DNA of 64,000 nucleotides from Bruticola sp004554425 (GCA_958366945.1 CATXCY010000009.1:1-64000), one strand, 5' to 3'; positions 17,122 through 26,578 are shown, counted from the stretch's first letter. Notes: a model not told the origin generated them from the sequence alone. Made by a program: numbers and translations.

Positions 17122-18393
17122 TTATTCTTGGCGATTGCATTCCAATACATCTTTATAGAAGACCGTTTTCCATTGTATATAAGTAATCATGGCGCCGCCA
17201 ATTATAAAGCAAATAATTAACAGAGTTTCCATAGCCGTCATGCCCAAGCGCTCGGTAAAAACGCCTTGTAAAGCGGCGATAATGCTCATAGCTCCCCAGG
17301 CGGTAAAAGTATTTAAAGAGCCAAAGGCTGTTTTGTCACCAACACTAGGGAACATGTCAGGTACGCTAATAACTAAAGCCATAGAGTAAATACGATCTAA
17401 AGTCATAAAGATGGCAATAGCTGCCACGGCGGCGGTTATATTTAGTTTGCCATAAATAAAAATGGGCAAAAGCACCAGCGAAAGAATAATGCTAACCAAA
17501 AAAGTGGGGCGGTGGCCGAAGCGCTTCATAATGCTGTTGGTAAAGAAGTTGATAAGGCAATCGGCCAAACCGATAATAAGTAAGGCTAAGCTCACTTCTT
17601 TAAGGTCGAGCTTGTAGTGGTAGGGGAACCAAAGGCCGCACAAAGAGTAAAAGCCAAAGTAGGCCATGCGATTGATGGTTGAACCCACATAATAAGTGAT
17701 GGCGTGAGGTACGGCCAAAGCTTTTTTGTACGGTTCGACAATAGCTTTGCATACAGAAAAAAGGCTTTTAAAAGTTAAATTTTGGCATAAAGGTGAAGCT
17801 TTTTCGTCTTGAGGTTGGTCGCTGGGCTGCTCGCCTTCGTTTTTGTGTTCGGTTGGGTAAAAACAAGCTAAAGCCAAACCGCTGGCCGCCGTAAGCAAAG
17901 CAATAATTAGAATCGGTACACGCCAATTGAAATCGACTGTAAGCCAACCGGCCAGCGGTACGCCCACAGCTGTTGCTAAAGGGCGAGCCGACATTAAGAC
18001 GGCGATCATAGCCGGGAAATAGGCTTTGGAAACGCCATGGAAAGTTAGGCTCCACATAATGGAAGCTACGAAGCCTGCTCCCAAGCCGGACAAGGCTCGC
18101 CAGACTAAGCCCAGCTCAAAGGAAGAAGAAAAAGCAAAGGCTGCTTGAGTGAGCGCTAAAAGGAGCGTGCACCAAAAGAGCAATTTGCTTGATTTAAAAG
18201 CCGAAACTAGCGAAGGGCCAAAAATAAGGCCAGCTACGGTGCCGCCGGTACAAAAAGAAATGAACAGCAGAGCCGTATGGGCCGGAATGGCGAAGCTTTG
18301 GCCAATAACGTCAGCCATAGGAGAGATGGCATTGTCGATTGAATTGAAAGCAAAAATTAAAATAAAAGCTAAAACGACAACGACTCTCTCCAT
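17122..18393 (-). CDS. Major facilitator superfamily transporter
   Basis: 423 residues with about 12 hydrophobic segments and a charged central loop (about 185-205, EQPSDQPQDEKASP) between the six-helix halves. That architecture is typical of MFS permeases. A GSTINRMAYFGFYSL segment begins the second half. The substrate is not evident. AGAGG precedes ATG 18393. It lies 25 bases downstream of an ATP-grasp gene on the same strand, which suggests export of, or supply to, the same pathway. Confidence 0.88.
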   Translation of the reverse strand: MERVVVVLAFILIFAFNSIDNAISPMADVIGQSFAIPAHTALLFISFCTGGTVAGLIFGPSLVSAFKSSKLLFWCTLLLALTQAAFAFSSSFELGLVWRALSGLGAGFVASIMWSLTFHGVSKAYFPAMIAVLMSARPLATAVGVPLAGWLTVDFNWRVPILIIALLTAASGLALACFYPTEHKNEGEQPSDQPQDEKASPLCQNLTFKSLFSVCKAIVEPYKKALAVPHAITYYVGSTINRMAYFGFYSLCGLWFPYHYKLDLKEVSLALLIIGLADCLINFFTNSIMKRFGHRPTFLVSIILSLVLLPIFIYGKLNITAAVAAIAIFMTLDRIYSMALVISVPDMFPSVGDKTAFGSLNTFTAWGAMSIIAALQGVFTERLGMTAMETLLIICFIIGGAMITYIQWKTVFYKDVLECNRQE

Positions 18394-18418
18394 AGTTGCG
18401 AACCTCTGATGTGCGAAA

Positions 18419-19741
18419 TTAGTGCAACTCTTTTAAGGCTCGAGCAGCTAGGGCCAGAGCAGACTCCACATATTCTTCGCTTTCGCCTAAAGCGGCCAGG
18501 GCCACGGTGCCATGAGTCGGCGGCGAAGTTATTACCAGTCCGCGTCTGCCTTTCGTTTTGTGCAAAAGGAGCGGTTCCCCTTCATAGGTGAGTGAGCTCA
18601 ATTTGGTTAGCAATTCGTCTGTATTGGCGGCTGTAGTAGGTAGCGACTCTCTGGAACTTATATGCAGGCTTGACCAATGTGATCCAAAAAAGTGTTTGGC
18701 TATGTCGACTACGTAACCAAAGCCATTGTGGCGGAAGTTGCATTCCAAAAAGACTGGCTCAAGCTTGCCTTGGGCGTTTCTGGCTAGGCCCCAATCCATA
18801 TTTAGATAGCCCCTAGCTCCGGCTAGATAAACTGAACGACCCAAACGATTGATACCGGCCAATAGCTCGGACAGTGCCTCGTCCCCTTCTGGCCCCACCA
18901 CATTGGCTGGATAATCAAAGCCACACCAGCCGCCGTGACTGTCGAATACTTGGCTATCTAAGCCTACGAAATGGCAACCTTGATCGTCGATTAAGCTGAG
19001 CGAGCCGCAAACAGTTTCAAAGTCGAGAAAATGTTCTACTAATACTCTGCTGCCGCCGTACCAGTGAGGCAAAGCCGCTTTGAGTTCAGTTGCCGTTCCC
19101 GCTAAGTTGCCCGCACCGCCAGCTGATTGGATCTTTCTCAACATAAGTTGAGGCTGAGTCTGGCCGCTTTGCTCGGTCAGCTGAGCCGACACAGTATCTA
19201 TAGTGCGCTCTAAAGTAGTTAAACTGTCGGCACACATGCCTGGAGGCACATGGCAACCTGCGCCTATAGCTAAAGCTTTGCAAAAGTCTTTGCTATTGAG
19301 ATTGTCGATTAAGCCCAAAGCCAAATATTTTTGGGCGGTGCCTTTTACGGGCAGTTCCAGTTGTTGACCAAGCTCAAAAATAGGTTCGGTTTGAATATAG
19401 GGCTCGACAAACCAGTCTTCACCTTGACAGCGCTCTTTGATAGCTTGTAAGGCGTCAGTATCGGCTTTAATAGCGTCGGTTAAAAGGCAGCTTGAAGCCA
19501 TTTTGACATTGATAACCGTTTGCTCAGGAGAGCCTAAATTGAGCAAAGAGCAGATATACTTTTGAAAGGAAGGCTCAATGGGAGTAGGCGTTACCAACAC
19601 GTCGCCTGGGTTGAGCGAGCAAAGAAAGCGGGGAAATACTTTTAAGGTTTTATGCCGAAAAAACTCATCGAAGCCACCTTCTGATGTAGGAATCACATTT
19701 TCGGCGTTGGGCAAAAAAAGTTTAGGCATAGAATTTGCCAT
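18419..19741 (-). CDS. ATP-grasp-fold carboxylate-amine ligase
   Basis: 440 residues. The N-terminal part (PGDVLVTPTPIEPSF) resembles the pre-ATP-grasp fold. The central and C-terminal parts show ATP-grasp hallmarks: a nucleotide-binding Lys and Gly loop (LMLRKIQSAGGAGN), then MDWGLARN and the metal-binding EPVFLECNFRHNGFGY with Glu-x-Asn. Enzymes of this fold couple an acid to an amine through an acyl phosphate; it might be a peptide or amino-acid ligase. The start overlaps the end of the upstream radical-SAM gene by 20 bases, implying an operon. MANSMPK has two possible ATG starts; 19741 is listed. Confidence 0.75.
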   Translation of the reverse strand: MANSMPKLFLPNAENVIPTSEGGFDEFFRHKTLKVFPRFLCSLNPGDVLVTPTPIEPSFQKYICSLLNLGSPEQTVINVKMASSCLLTDAIKADTDALQAIKERCQGEDWFVEPYIQTEPIFELGQQLELPVKGTAQKYLALGLIDNLNSKDFCKALAIGAGCHVPPGMCADSLTTLERTIDTVSAQLTEQSGQTQPQLMLRKIQSAGGAGNLAGTATELKAALPHWYGGSRVLVEHFLDFETVCGSLSLIDDQGCHFVGLDSQVFDSHGGWCGFDYPANVVGPEGDEALSELLAGINRLGRSVYLAGARGYLNMDWGLARNAQGKLEPVFLECNFRHNGFGYVVDIAKHFFGSHWSSLHISSRESLPTTAANTDELLTKLSSLTYEGEPLLLHKTKGRRGLVITSPPTHGTVALAALGESEEYVESALALAARALKELH

Positions 19742-20684
19742 CGCAAAGCATATTGCGAGGATATTTATTCAAGTTTAAGCCGCGAATGCTTTTTAAGGAG
19801 CAGAGCACAAATTGGAAATCGCGCTGCATAAGAGCAGTGGCTACTTTATCTACGGAAGCTAAGGCTACCTCGTTCTTTTGCGCAAAGGAAACGGTATCGT
19901 CTTGGCCGGGCAAAATTTTACGGCTGGCATCAAAATCGTAGCGGGACAAGATTTTATCCAATTCGGCCGGTTCTAAAGCTTGGCGTATTGAATCCATAAT
20001 GCCGGGCGAGAAGAGTAAATAAGACCACATGACTCGCTTCAAATGGTGCTGCTCTAATAAGTCGAGGAAAGGTAAAAGAGCGTCATCGCGGTCGTCAATT
20101 TGAGCAATAAAAGGATCGAGGTGAATAGTTGTTTGACAGCCAGCTTGGCAAATTTCTTCAGCAGCTTCCAAACGAGGTTTTAAAGGCTTTAAGTTTTTCA
20201 CAAACTTGGCCAAGGGGTTGGGATTGAGCATAACCGAAGGACTGAAAGCGGCGTTATAGGAAAACTTTTCGCGCCATTTACTCATTAAGTCGATGATCTC
20301 GCGGTTAGGCAATCCTTTAGTAGTGATAATAACGCGATTTACTTTAGAAGCGCTGAGAATTTTCAATATTTCTAAGCTTAAGCCGTTTTCTACGAATTTA
20401 GGCGTAAAAATATCGGTGTAGCGAGAAAGCTTCAATATGTTAATATTGCCGGAATTGGTTTCTTCGTGGATGCGGCGCAACAATTCTTCTTCTGGTAAAA
20501 GAAGGGCTGGATCGTTAAACTTAGCTTGCAATTCGGTTAAAGTATTGTTGACGGCTACGCGAGAGCGGGCGTAGCAATAAGGACAATTGTGTTGGCAACC
20601 AACCCAAGGTTCTAAATAGTGATATTTTCCATACCAGCATGTTCCTAAGGAACCGGGAGCAAATAAAGTTACTTCTTCTTCCAT
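19722..20684 (-). CDS. Radical-SAM protein, spore-photoproduct-lyase-like
   Basis: About 320 residues. The [4Fe-4S]-binding motif is GCQHNCPYCYA (Cys30, Cys34, Cys37, C-x3-C-x2-C). Preceding and following context (YLEPWVGC, KLSRYTDIFTP, VIITTKGLPNREII) matches the SPL-like radical-SAM family of unknown substrate. ATG 20684 is chosen over TTG 20732. It overlaps the downstream ATP-grasp gene by 20 bases, so the two products are made together with the MFS transporter. The role is unknown; a DNA-repair lyase role is not supported because the neighbours are not repair genes. Confidence 0.8.
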   Translation of the reverse strand: MEEEVTLFAPGSLGTCWYGKYHYLEPWVGCQHNCPYCYARSRVAVNNTLTELQAKFNDPALLLPEEELLRRIHEETNSGNINILKLSRYTDIFTPKFVENGLSLEILKILSASKVNRVIITTKGLPNREIIDLMSKWREKFSYNAAFSPSVMLNPNPLAKFVKNLKPLKPRLEAAEEICQAGCQTTIHLDPFIAQIDDRDDALLPFLDLLEQHHLKRVMWSYLLFSPGIMDSIRQALEPAELDKILSRYDFDASRKILPGQDDTVSFAQKNEVALASVDKVATALMQRDFQFVLCSLKSIRGLNLNKYPRNMLCDGKFYA

Positions 20685-20852
20685 CTGTACATGTTCTCGT
20701 TTATTCAAAAGATTTTGTTTGCTAAAAAGCAAAAAATAGGTCTGACCCAGGGAAAAAATACAGTATATAGGTCGCTTTTTTGGTAAAAATTAAGCCGCAA
20801 AAGCAAAAAAAAAACAATCATGTTACCCCTATTATTGTCTCACACAAACAAT

Positions 20853-20878
20853 AAAGCCGCAACTAAAAAGCGCGGCTT
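20853..20878 (-). terminator. Terminator-like hairpin after the methyltransferase gene
   Basis: On the minus strand AAGCCGC pairs with GCGGCTT around a T-rich loop, then TATTGTTTG follows. The T tract is weak. Confidence 0.55.
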
Positions 20879-20912
20879 CAGGTGCGATTATAGACAAAAA
20901 TAAGGGGCGTCT

Positions 20913-21575
20913 TTATCTTTTTTGCAACATTATACCGCCGTAAAAGGAACATTTAGGCATAAGGGCTATCAATTTAAAGCCGACTTTCTCCAGGCAGCTC
21001 TGCCAATATTTTACGCCACAGGGAAATTCGTTGAGAAAGCTGTTCATAACGTCATGCTCTTTGGCTTTCCAGGCTTCTCCATAATATTGGGCTGCTTGTT
21101 CTTTCAATTTTTCCCAATTGGCCATAAGTTCGTGACGCTCAAATTCGAAAAATATACCGTCTTCAATATATAATAGAGCGCCGCTTTTGAAAGCCGGGCC
21201 GATATTTTCGGCAAATATAGCCTTCTCTGCATCGGTTAGGTGGTGCAAAGCTTTGCGGGAAAAACCTTTAGTAAACATATTGGGCTGCGGCTTGTAAGAC
21301 GTAAAGGAAGAACAAAGAAGCTCGGCATTGGGACAATGGCTCAAGTTTTTACTGGTAAGCTCGATTTGCAATTTGGAAATATCTAGGCCATATACTTTTT
21401 TAGCTTTAGTAGAAGCTAAATTTAAAAATTCACCATTGCCGCAGCCAAAATCTATCAATGTATCATCGACTCCAACTTGCAGCAAGTTTAGACATTGCTT
21501 AAAGTAGTCGGCTTCTGTGGCATAATTTCGGTTGTAATAAGCTACATATTCGTCGTTTAGCCAATTTTCTTCCAT
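20913..21575 (-). CDS. SAM-dependent class I methyltransferase
   Basis: 220 residues. Motif I is IDFGCGNGEFLNLA and the acidic end of strand 2 is YGLDIS, the standard SAM-binding pair. KALHHLTDAEKA corresponds to the post-I region of UbiE-like enzymes. The acceptor is unknown. AAGGAG lies 8 bases before the ATG and overlaps the end of the upstream glycosyltransferase gene region (12-base gap). This suggests the methyltransferase acts on a lipid-linked or envelope intermediate, which is an inference from position only. Confidence 0.85.
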   Translation of the reverse strand: MEENWLNDEYVAYYNRNYATEADYFKQCLNLLQVGVDDTLIDFGCGNGEFLNLASTKAKKVYGLDISKLQIELTSKNLSHCPNAELLCSSFTSYKPQPNMFTKGFSRKALHHLTDAEKAIFAENIGPAFKSGALLYIEDGIFFEFERHELMANWEKLKEQAAQYYGEAWKAKEHDVMNSFLNEFPCGVKYWQSCLEKVGFKLIALMPKCSFYGGIMLQKR

Positions 21576-21587
21576 GGCGACGTCTCC

Positions 21588-22337
21588 TTATTTGTTCCTT
21601 GGAAAGGGAGTGTAAGGCACTTTGGTGCGTTGGGGATGGTTCTTTAACCAGTAGAGGGTAAGAGCCCATAAGTGTTTGAGATAATTGACGATTTCGCCGC
21701 CGCCAAATTTACTTTTGCCAGCCAGGCGATCTTCAAAAATGAAAGGCACTTCGGTGACCGTCTTATAGTGGCCCTTAATTAAAACTTCCAAGTTAATTTT
21801 AAAGCCAATAGGATTGAGCTGGACGCCTTCAATCACTTGGCGACGCATAAGCATGTAGCCGCTAGTTACGTCGTTAACTGGACAAATTAGCCAACCCATG
21901 GCTACGGCTGTTAGGGAAGTAATGCGTCGATACCAAGGCCAATTGCGCACCCCGCCACCTTTGATATAACGGCTACCCATAGCAATATCGGCGCCGCCGT
22001 TAGTTATAGAATAGACCATATCGGGCAAAATGTTGGGATCGTGAGACAAATCGGCATCAATTACTCCCAAAATTTCGCCTTTTCCGGCTTGCCAACCGGC
22101 GATAACAGCAGAGGAAAGACCAAGCTTACCGCTTCTTTTGACTACTGTAATACGTCCTTGGTATTGCTCGCTGAGTTTTTCAGCTAGAGCGGCTGTGCCG
22201 TCGGGAGAATTGTCGTCTACTACGACTAGTTCTCCACTGATAGAAGCTTTGTCTAAGGCTGCGAATACTTTTTCAGCCAAAACGGGCAGAGTCTCTTTTT
22301 CATTGTAAGTAGGGACGACCAGCGAAAGTTGGATCAT
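21588..22337 (-). CDS. Family 2 glycosyltransferase, dolichol-phosphate-mannose-synthase type
   Basis: 249 residues. It opens with LVVPTYNEKETLPVL and has the VVDDNSPDGTA nucleotide-binding block, the DxD-containing IDADLSHDP and the MGSRYIKGGG motif. All are typical of polyprenol monophosphomannose/glucose synthases (DPM1-like). There are no C-terminal membrane helices, so this is the soluble type. It probably transfers a hexose from a nucleotide sugar to undecaprenyl phosphate at the inner membrane. It starts one base after the stop of the DsrE-like gene, so translation is likely coupled. Confidence 0.9.
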   Translation of the reverse strand: MIQLSLVVPTYNEKETLPVLAEKVFAALDKASISGELVVVDDNSPDGTAALAEKLSEQYQGRITVVKRSGKLGLSSAVIAGWQAGKGEILGVIDADLSHDPNILPDMVYSITNGGADIAMGSRYIKGGGVRNWPWYRRITSLTAVAMGWLICPVNDVTSGYMLMRRQVIEGVQLNPIGFKINLEVLIKGHYKTVTEVPFIFEDRLAGKSKFGGGEIVNYLKHLWALTLYWLKNHPQRTKVPYTPFPRNK

Positions 22338-22338
22338 T

Positions 22339-22803
22339 TTAAAAACGTATAACCTTTTCTGATTTAAGACAAATTTCTAGAATGAGGTGAGTAGAAACCA
22401 AATGGCCGACTTTTATTTCCTCGTTTAAGGACAACTTTTGCACTGAATGCTCGCAAATACGCAAAGAACAACCGCGTTTTTGCAAAAGTTGCAAAGTGGG
22501 CAGCAATTTAGAACTTTCGGTGCACAAGCGCACCGCTTCGTGCATAAAAATCAGGAACTGGGGCAACTCTTGCAAATTGTTTAAGCCAGTAATAACGTTA
22601 TGCAAAAGCTCTTCACCCAAAGCGTCGGGAGCTCCGATATAGGGCTGGCAAATGATAATAGCGCCGCGAAATTTGTGAGCATCCGATCCTGCCAGTGGGG
22701 AAGATTCGGCAAAGGGGCGTCCGCTGCGCAAAGCACCCAAATAGTATTGGAGATCTTTTTCTTCAAAGCACTCAGGAGTAGTAAGACTCACTTTTTCCTT
22801 CAA
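22339..22803 (-). CDS. DsrE-like protein resembling the C-terminal domain of YedF
   Basis: 154 residues. The second half (PQFLIFMHEAVRLCTESS, then LQLLQKRGCSLRICEHSVQ) matches the DsrE-like domain of YedF, a sulfurtransferase-like protein linked to selenium metabolism. The N-terminal TusA domain of full YedF is missing. The Cys of the RGCSLRIC segment is present. The start is uncertain: TTG 22803 or GTG 22791, the latter just after AAGGAAAAA. Its coupling to a glycosyltransferase is unusual. Confidence 0.65.
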   Translation of the reverse strand: MKEKVSLTTPECFEEKDLQYYLGALRSGRPFAESSPLAGSDAHKFRGAIIICQPYIGAPDALGEELLHNVITGLNNLQELPQFLIFMHEAVRLCTESSKLLPTLQLLQKRGCSLRICEHSVQKLSLNEEIKVGHLVSTHLILEICLKSEKVIRF

Positions 22804-23028
22804 CTCTCAAAACTTCTTTGCTGTCTGGGGCGGCCTTTCAAGTTCGGCGTCCTTTACCCCTTCCCGCTTACTTCTTTTGGGCCCTCTAGTCTTGACTTGC
22901 GTGATGGGGGACCTTGCGCTGACGGCAGGAATAGGCGCTGAAACAAAGAATGCGCGACAGAATACGGCTCGGCAGAGTCATCTTTGGCTGGCGTACTGCC
23001 GCGCCCCTTGGAAGGTTAGACTGTCACC
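22804..23028. other. 225-bp GC-rich divergent intergenic region
   Basis: This lies between the minus-strand DsrE-like gene and the plus-strand sensor-like gene, so it must hold both promoters. It is more GC-rich than its surroundings and contains GGGGCGG and GGCGC stretches. I checked for RNase P, tmRNA and SRP RNA core motifs and found none. Confidence 0.35.
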
Positions 23029-24444
23029 ATGAATTCATTTGCGAGCGCTGAGATCAAAAATAGATTAAAGCGCTTGATTTGCGGTTTCCGTTGGCGTGCT
23101 GTGGTTATGGTGGCCGTGATCTACCTATTCTCTTTCAGTATTGTAGCCTCTTCTGTAATCTATTTGGCCCGCACTCGAGGAGAAGAAGAACTTTCCGCCG
23201 CTTTGGTACAGAGCGTGAAAGCTTTTGGCTACACTAGTACGCGCGATTTCGAAACTTCCGTCACCCAGGCCGAATTTTTGGCCGCCGATTCTTGGCTAGA
23301 TGCCTACAGAAACAGCACCAATTTAAAGCACAGTTTCGATTCTCTTTCTGAAGCCGACAAAAAGGCGCTTGACAGTGATATGCTCACCGCTTTAGCCAAT
23401 ATCTCCAAAGACGCGGTGGCCGTTGTCGATACCGAGGGAAATGTCTGTTTCTTTGCTGAGCGTACTGCGCCTAAAGAAAAAGGTGGCGGTACCCCTTCTG
23501 AAGCCAATTTCGGCAAAGCGGAGACTGACACTAAAAAAGGCGAGTACGCTGATATAGCCAATTCACCCAAGAATATTGACAAACTTGACGCCGACTTCCT
23601 CGGCTCCGTCTTTAAGTTCGGTGAAGCAAGCAAAGGATGTTTGCGCTTTTCCTCTTCATCTTCTGCACCTTTATATAATGTGGTGGCTGTAGCTCTGAAT
23701 AAAGGTGCCAAAGACGAGAAAAAGAAAAATGGCGCTTTACTTTTAGCTGAGCGTATTGACGATAAAGCGCTAGTTAAATGGAGCCAGAATATGCCTCCTG
23801 GCCTTTTGGTGCTGGTAGCCCAAGGTAAAGTATTTTCCGCCTACGATAAGCGCTCCGATTCTCGTCCTACTCCTACTATTGCTGCCGAATTGGACAAGAT
23901 GCTCAAATATTGGAATCCGCGCCAAAATTTGGATGAATCCGGCAAAGGCAGTTCTCAGTTTAAGATTAGCAGCTCCAACGTCAAGTTGGCTGGCAAAACT
24001 TGGAAAGCGGCCGTAGCTGAATTAGATAGCAGCAAAAAACGTGAAGCGGCTGCTTATGTAGTATTTTTAGCCGATCCTATGAATTTGGATCAAGAAATAA
24101 AACAACACATTTGGGTTTTGGGCATTTGCTTGGCCGTCACTTTGATTATGCAAAGCGTTTTGGTCTATTTCTTAAGTCCAGTATGCTTGCGTTTTGCCAG
24201 AGCCCATTTGCAAGCTGGCTCAGCTCATTTGGTCTCTTTGGAAGTAAAGTCGCGCCAAACACAAATTTTAGCTGCTCAAAGTACGGCTGCTTCCGAGCCT
24301 TCTTCGGCTGTTGCTCCTGTGGCAGATCCAGCGTCTGCTGCTGAAACTAAAGCTTCGGGGGCTCCTTCCCCAGAGTTGACTGCACCTTCTGCCAATTCTA
24401 GCTCGGCGGCGCCAGCTTCTCCTACTACCGAAGCTAAAAAGTAA
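23029..24444 (+). CDS. Two-helix membrane protein with a large periplasmic domain
   Basis: 471 residues. The first helix is at about 24-48 (AVVMVAVIYLFSFSIVASSV) and the second at about 363-388 (WVLGICLAVTLIMQSVLVYF). About 310 residues lie between them on the outer face, as in a sensor. A Ser/Ala/Pro/Thr-rich tail of about 65 residues follows. No HAMP, kinase or cyclase domain is present, so it may be a sensor-only or scaffold protein. No family is recognised. GGAAGG lies somewhat far (about 14 bases) from ATG 23029. Confidence 0.7.
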   Translation: MNSFASAEIKNRLKRLICGFRWRAVVMVAVIYLFSFSIVASSVIYLARTRGEEELSAALVQSVKAFGYTSTRDFETSVTQAEFLAADSWLDAYRNSTNLKHSFDSLSEADKKALDSDMLTALANISKDAVAVVDTEGNVCFFAERTAPKEKGGGTPSEANFGKAETDTKKGEYADIANSPKNIDKLDADFLGSVFKFGEASKGCLRFSSSSSAPLYNVVAVALNKGAKDEKKKNGALLLAERIDDKALVKWSQNMPPGLLVLVAQGKVFSAYDKRSDSRPTPTIAAELDKMLKYWNPRQNLDESGKGSSQFKISSSNVKLAGKTWKAAVAELDSSKKREAAAYVVFLADPMNLDQEIKQHIWVLGICLAVTLIMQSVLVYFLSPVCLRFARAHLQAGSAHLVSLEVKSRQTQILAAQSTAASEPSSAVAPVADPASAAETKASGAPSPELTAPSANSSSAAPASPTTEAKK

Positions 24445-24473
24445 TTTTTCTACCCTTTGAACATTAAATTAAG

Positions 24474-24501
24474 AGGCTAAGGCTGAGCTTTGGCCTTTTT
24501 T
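24474..24501 (+). terminator. Intrinsic terminator after the sensor-like gene
   Basis: GGCTAAGG pairs with CTTTGGCC (one wobble or more) around a five-base loop and is followed by TTTTTT. Confidence 0.75.
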
Positions 24502-24529
24502 CTTGAAATAAAAGAAAGCTGCTTTCCCT

Positions 24530-25357
24530 ATGAAAAAACCTAAAGTGCGCCTTGATTTGCTTTTAGTGGAGCGAGCTTTAGCTCCCACTCGAGAAAAAGC
24601 TAAATCGCTTTTGATGACCGGTCAAATTTTTGTTAATGGCGTGTGTCGCGACAAAGCCGGCTTTTTAGTCAACGAAGAATCAGAAATAACTATCCAAGGG
24701 CGAGGCATTCCTTTCTCTAGTCGTGGTGGTTTCAAGTTAGAAAAAGCTTTAAATACCTTCGAAATATCGCCGGAAGGCAAAGTTGTAGCCGACTTGGGAG
24801 CTTCTACCGGTGGTTTTACCGATTGCTTACTTAAAGGCGGTGCTGCTAAAGTTTATGCTGTCGATGTAGGTAAGGGCCTTTTGGATTATAAGCTTATCCA
24901 AGATAGTCGCGTTGTGGTTATGGATCGCACTAATGCTCGCTATTTAACTCCAGATATGTTTGCTGAGCCCTTAGACTTGGTTACCATGGACTTATCTTTT
25001 ATTTCTTTAGAGCTTATTTTGCCCGCTGCTAAAGAGCTTTTAGCGTCTAATGGTAGGATCGTCTGTCTAATTAAACCCCAATTTGAAGCGGGCCCTAAAA
25101 ATATCAAAGGCGGCGTAGTGCGTCGTCCTGAAGTTCATGAACAGGTTTTAACTAAGTTTATAGCTTTTTGTCAAAGTATAGGTTTGCACGTAGAAAAACT
25201 TACTTTTTCGCCCATAAAAGGGCCGGCCGGTAATATTGAGTTTTTGGCTTGTTTAGCTAATGCTGACCAGGAAAACCGAGGCGACGAGCCAAAAAATAGC
25301 GAGCAAGCTTGGGATGTAAAAGAATTGGTTGCTCAAGCTTGGCAAGAAGCCAAGTAG
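24530..25357 (+). CDS. tlyA: TlyA-family rRNA 2'-O-methyltransferase
   Basis: 275 residues. The N-terminal S4 RNA-binding domain occupies about 5-65 (LDLLLVERALAPTREKAK). The FtsJ-like methyltransferase domain follows: SAM motif ADLGASTGGFTDCL, then VTMDLSFISL and the catalytic-type KPQFE. TlyA proteins methylate ribose in 16S and 23S rRNA; the hemolysin name is historical. Length and motif order are normal. The next gene, an MlaD-type protein, begins 33 bases later, so they may be co-transcribed. Confidence 0.93.
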   Translation: MKKPKVRLDLLLVERALAPTREKAKSLLMTGQIFVNGVCRDKAGFLVNEESEITIQGRGIPFSSRGGFKLEKALNTFEISPEGKVVADLGASTGGFTDCLLKGGAAKVYAVDVGKGLLDYKLIQDSRVVVMDRTNARYLTPDMFAEPLDLVTMDLSFISLELILPAAKELLASNGRIVCLIKPQFEAGPKNIKGGVVRRPEVHEQVLTKFIAFCQSIGLHVEKLTFSPIKGPAGNIEFLACLANADQENRGDEPKNSEQAWDVKELVAQAWQEAK

Positions 25358-25390
25358 CTTCAGACAAAACTGATTAAGGAGAAAATCAAT

Positions 25391-26578
25391 TTGAGCAAAG
25401 AGTCGAAGATAGGAGCCTTACTGGTTCTGTTGGTTGTTCTTTTGTTCATTTTTGCTCCCAGCAGCGAAACTAGAGACAGTCGCATCTTTGCCAACCAATA
25501 CAGATTGATTTTCAAAGAGACTCCCGGTCTGGAAGAAAATTGTGATGTAAAAATGGCCGGCGTCGACATTGGCTATGTTAAAGAAATTGATTTTTGCACA
25601 GCCGAAGACAAAGAGCGTTTTGGCCAAGATGCCAATATTGCCGTTATCGTAGCCACAGATTTCTCCGCCCGCATTCCTGAAGACAGCTCCGCCAGTATTT
25701 TGGAAGTTTCCACCAGTTTGCTTTGGTTGGAAATTACTCCCGGCATTTCTGATACATTTTTAGAAAGTGGCTCTTGTGTGCGTTTGCGCACTCCACTTTC
25801 TTCTTCAACTTCTTACGATTCGGCTTTAGCCGGTTCTCCTTTTAAGGAGCTCAATAAGCAGACTTTGGCTGTGCGCACTTTAATGACAGCCAAAGGTTTC
25901 TCCCGTAAAATTTTGGATTTAGCTTCCAACTTGCGCTTCTACAGTAACGAATTGCGCATTGCTAGCAAAGATGCTCACAGCCAATTAGGCCAAATGCACT
26001 CTAAGATCAATGAGGAAGAAAAAGCTATAGCTATGCAACTTGATCGCCTAGATACTCAGCTGAGTCAAGCCGGTCAAAATTTGCAAAAAACTTCGGCTTC
26101 TTTAAAAGATCAAACCGCTAAGCTATCCGATACCGCTTCCGATTATGAGCTTAAATTGCGTCAAATGAGCACTTTGGCTGTAAGTGAAACTGAGCGCTTC
26201 AAAGCTTTAACCGATAGCGCTGAAGCCAAAATGAATGCTAAGTGCTCTCCCGAATTGTTGGAACGTTTGCACAAAGCCTCGCGCAAGCTTAAAAGCTTTG
26301 CTCAGATTGCCGAAGATTTGCATTACATGACCCAAGAGCCTGCTACTCAGCAAGCTCTTAAAGACGCCGCTCACAAATATAGGTTGCAATCTGAGCAAAT
26401 TGATAAATTGATACGCAAAGTTGAGAGCTTTGTGCCTGGCGATGCCCCCCAAGATAGTGCTGCTTCTGCAACTGCGTCTACGCCTACTGTGTCTGCGCCA
26501 GTTGTGCCAACACCTGCCGCGCCGGTCGACTCTGTTGATAAAGTGCAGCCGGAGGCTGCGCCTGCGTTGGCTTTGTAG
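25391..26578 (+). CDS. MlaD/MCE-domain lipid-transport protein
   Basis: 395 residues starting at TTG 25391, with AAGGAG 9 bases upstream. One N-terminal membrane helix (IGALLVLLVVLLFIFA) is followed by an MCE domain at about 38-130 (LIFKETPGLEENCDVKMAGV, DIGYVKEID). A long helical, Gln/Leu-rich coiled coil then runs to about residue 330, and a Pro/Ala/Thr-rich tail ends it. MCE proteins form periplasmic hexamers that move lipids between the membranes with an ABC transporter. No mlaE or mlaF partner is in the window. A terminator follows. Confidence 0.88.
   Translation: MSKESKIGALLVLLVVLLFIFAPSSETRDSRIFANQYRLIFKETPGLEENCDVKMAGVDIGYVKEIDFCTAEDKERFGQDANIAVIVATDFSARIPEDSSASILEVSTSLLWLEITPGISDTFLESGSCVRLRTPLSSSTSYDSALAGSPFKELNKQTLAVRTLMTAKGFSRKILDLASNLRFYSNELRIASKDAHSQLGQMHSKINEEEKAIAMQLDRLDTQLSQAGQNLQKTSASLKDQTAKLSDTASDYELKLRQMSTLAVSETERFKALTDSAEAKMNAKCSPELLERLHKASRKLKSFAQIAEDLHYMTQEPATQQALKDAAHKYRLQSEQIDKLIRKVESFVPGDAPQDSAASATASTPTVSAPVVPTPAAPVDSVDKVQPEAAPALAL

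Noticed and set aside
19722..20684. Spore photoproduct lyase
   Set aside because: Similarity is to the wider SPL-like family; neighbours are not repair or sporulation genes.
22804..23028. RNase P RNA, tmRNA or SRP RNA in the GC-rich gap
   Set aside because: None of the conserved core motifs of these RNAs is present on either strand.
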